Origin: a bacterium
Lineage (GTDB): Bacteria > Krumholzibacteriota > Krumholzibacteriia > JACNKJ01
Length of the DNA stretch: 14,672 bases
Direction: 5' to 3'
Assembly: GCA_014382085.1 (NCBI GenBank)
Contig: JACNKJ010000181.1
Coordinates: 1-14,672, forward strand
This document shows positions 13,767-14,672 of this stretch, piece after piece. The notes below the pieces were generated by a model, which did no database searches, was not told the origin of the DNA, and saw nothing but the letters and a program-made list of their open reading frames with translations. The position numbers and the translations under genes were made by a program. Position 1 is the stretch's first letter. The number at the start of each line of letters is the position of its first letter.

Positions 13767-14672
13767 GTGTCCGACATTCGTCCCTTCCCGGGCTTGAGGC
13801 CTCGTCCTGATCTGGCCGCCCAAGTGGCGAGCCCTCCTTACGACGTTCTGAGTTCAGAGGAAGCTCGTGAAATGGCGGCCAGCAACCCGCTCAGTTTCCT
13901 CCATGTGGTCAAAGCCGAAATCGACCTACCCGAGGATAGCGATTCTCACGGGGAACCGGTTTACGCAAAAAGCACGGAAAATTTCAAGCGACTCATCGAT
14001 GACGGCATTCTCATCCAGGACGTAAGCCCCTGCTTCTATCTCTACAGTCTCGGCATGGGCGACCACGTTCAGACGGGTCTCGTAGCCGGCTGCAGCGTAG
14101 ATGAATACGAGAAGGGCCTCATCAAGAAACACGAGTTCACACGTCGCGACAAAGAAGATGATCGTGCACGTCATATGGAAGTGCTGGGCGCCAATGCGGG
14201 TCCCGTGCTTTTCACCTATCGTCAGCTTCCCGAGATCGCCGAAATCTTCACGCGACTCAAGGGCGGAGAGCCAGCCTTTAACTTCACCGCTGACGACGGC
14301 GTTCGCCATACCCTGTGGGTCGTATCCGACGAAGCCGACGTATCAGCTATTCAGCAGGCCTTTTTGCCTCTGGACGCAATCTATGTGGCCGACGGGCATC
14401 ATCGCACCGCTTCGGCTTTCCGGGTTCGGAACATCCTTCGTGACAAAAACCCGGGGCACAAAGGCGACGAGGCCTACAATCACTTCCTCGCCGTACTTTT
14501 TCCCGATAATGAACTCAAGATCATGGGATACCACCGCGTCCTTAAGGATCTCAATGGGCTCGACTCCGAGGCCTTCATGGAAAAGGTGGCGGAGAAATTT
14601 GATGTAAGTGAAAGCTCTACGCCTGAACCGGATTCTCAAAAATCCTTCGGCATGTTTTTGGCCGGTAAGTGG
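13767..14672 (+). CDS. DUF1015 family protein (3' end outside window)
   Basis: 302 residues are visible and the frame is open to the last base. The N-terminus IRPFPGLRP, then SPPYDVLSSEEAR, NPLSFLHVVKAEID, DEYEKGLIKKHEFTRRDKE and DR-x-RH match the conserved blocks of the DUF1015 family, whose members are about 400-430 residues long. VADGHHRTASAFR (D209-G-H-H-R213) is the other hallmark. The D-G-x-H-R element resembles that of the ParB/sulfiredoxin fold, used by free-serine kinases such as SerK, so a small-molecule kinase role is an attractive but unproven guess. Upstream, GTG at 13767 has AGGAGG at 13755-13760 with 6-nt spacing. This start gives exactly the family N-terminus; internal ATGs would remove conserved residues. 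DUF1015 genes are often found near serine-synthesis genes; those would lie beyond the window. Confidence 0.88.
   Translation, partial: MSDIRPFPGLRPRPDLAAQVASPPYDVLSSEEAREMAASNPLSFLHVVKAEIDLPEDSDSHGEPVYAKSTENFKRLIDDGILIQDVSPCFYLYSLGMGDHVQTGLVAGCSVDEYEKGLIKKHEFTRRDKEDDRARHMEVLGANAGPVLFTYRQLPEIAEIFTRLKGGEPAFNFTADDGVRHTLWVVSDEADVSAIQQAFLPLDAIYVADGHHRTASAFRVRNILRDKNPGHKGDEAYNHFLAVLFPDNELKIMGYHRVLKDLNGLDSEAFMEKVAEKFDVSESSTPEPDSQKSFGMFLAGKW

Overview
The window looks like chromosome from a Gram-negative bacterium with a moderately high GC content, probably an under-cultured lineage near the Fibrobacterota-Chlorobiota-Bacteroidota superphylum or 'Candidatus Eisenbacteria'-type groups. This is inference. 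It rests on LapA/LapB (lipopolysaccharide-making cells), an endonuclease-type MutL with no MutH in sight, a secreted multihaem cytochrome ending in dockerin-like calcium repeats, a secreted PD40 propeller and a DUF1015 protein. No IS element, integrase, phage gene or CRISPR array was seen.

Layout. 1-390 is the 3' end of an S1-domain gene (probably rpsA), closed by a strong intrinsic terminator at 413-449. From 463 to 11469 runs one uninterrupted plus-strand series of nine genes with overlaps or gaps of at most 12 nt: mtaB, miaB, lapA, lapB, a membrane-anchored SPOR protein, mutS, an unnamed two-domain protein, mutL and miaA. A tRNA-Gly(CCC) follows 34 nt later, then a hairpin terminator shared with a converging gene. 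On the minus strand, 11632-12444 encodes an exported tetrahaem cytochrome c. A 216-nt AT-rich divergent spacer separates it from an exported six-bladed PD40 propeller protein (12661-13620). After a short leader with a candidate promoter and a possible Shine-Dalgarno-sequestering helix, a DUF1015 gene starts at 13767 and runs off the end.

How the genes fit together. MtaB, MiaB and MiaA act on position 37 of tRNA: MiaA prenylates A37, MiaB methylthiolates i6A37, and MtaB methylthiolates t6A37. MutS and MutL form the mismatch-repair pair and both carry plausible sliding-clamp motifs. LapA and LapB are inner-membrane regulators of lipopolysaccharide synthesis, and the SPOR protein after them may act at the envelope too. 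The gene between mutS and mutL is the least understood: by eye it looks like a Rossmann-type domain joined to a GGDEF-fold domain that has lost its catalytic signature. Nothing here amounts to a clearly new multi-gene system. The best candidates for new biology are that protein, the haem-dockerin protein and the structured leader of the DUF1015 gene.
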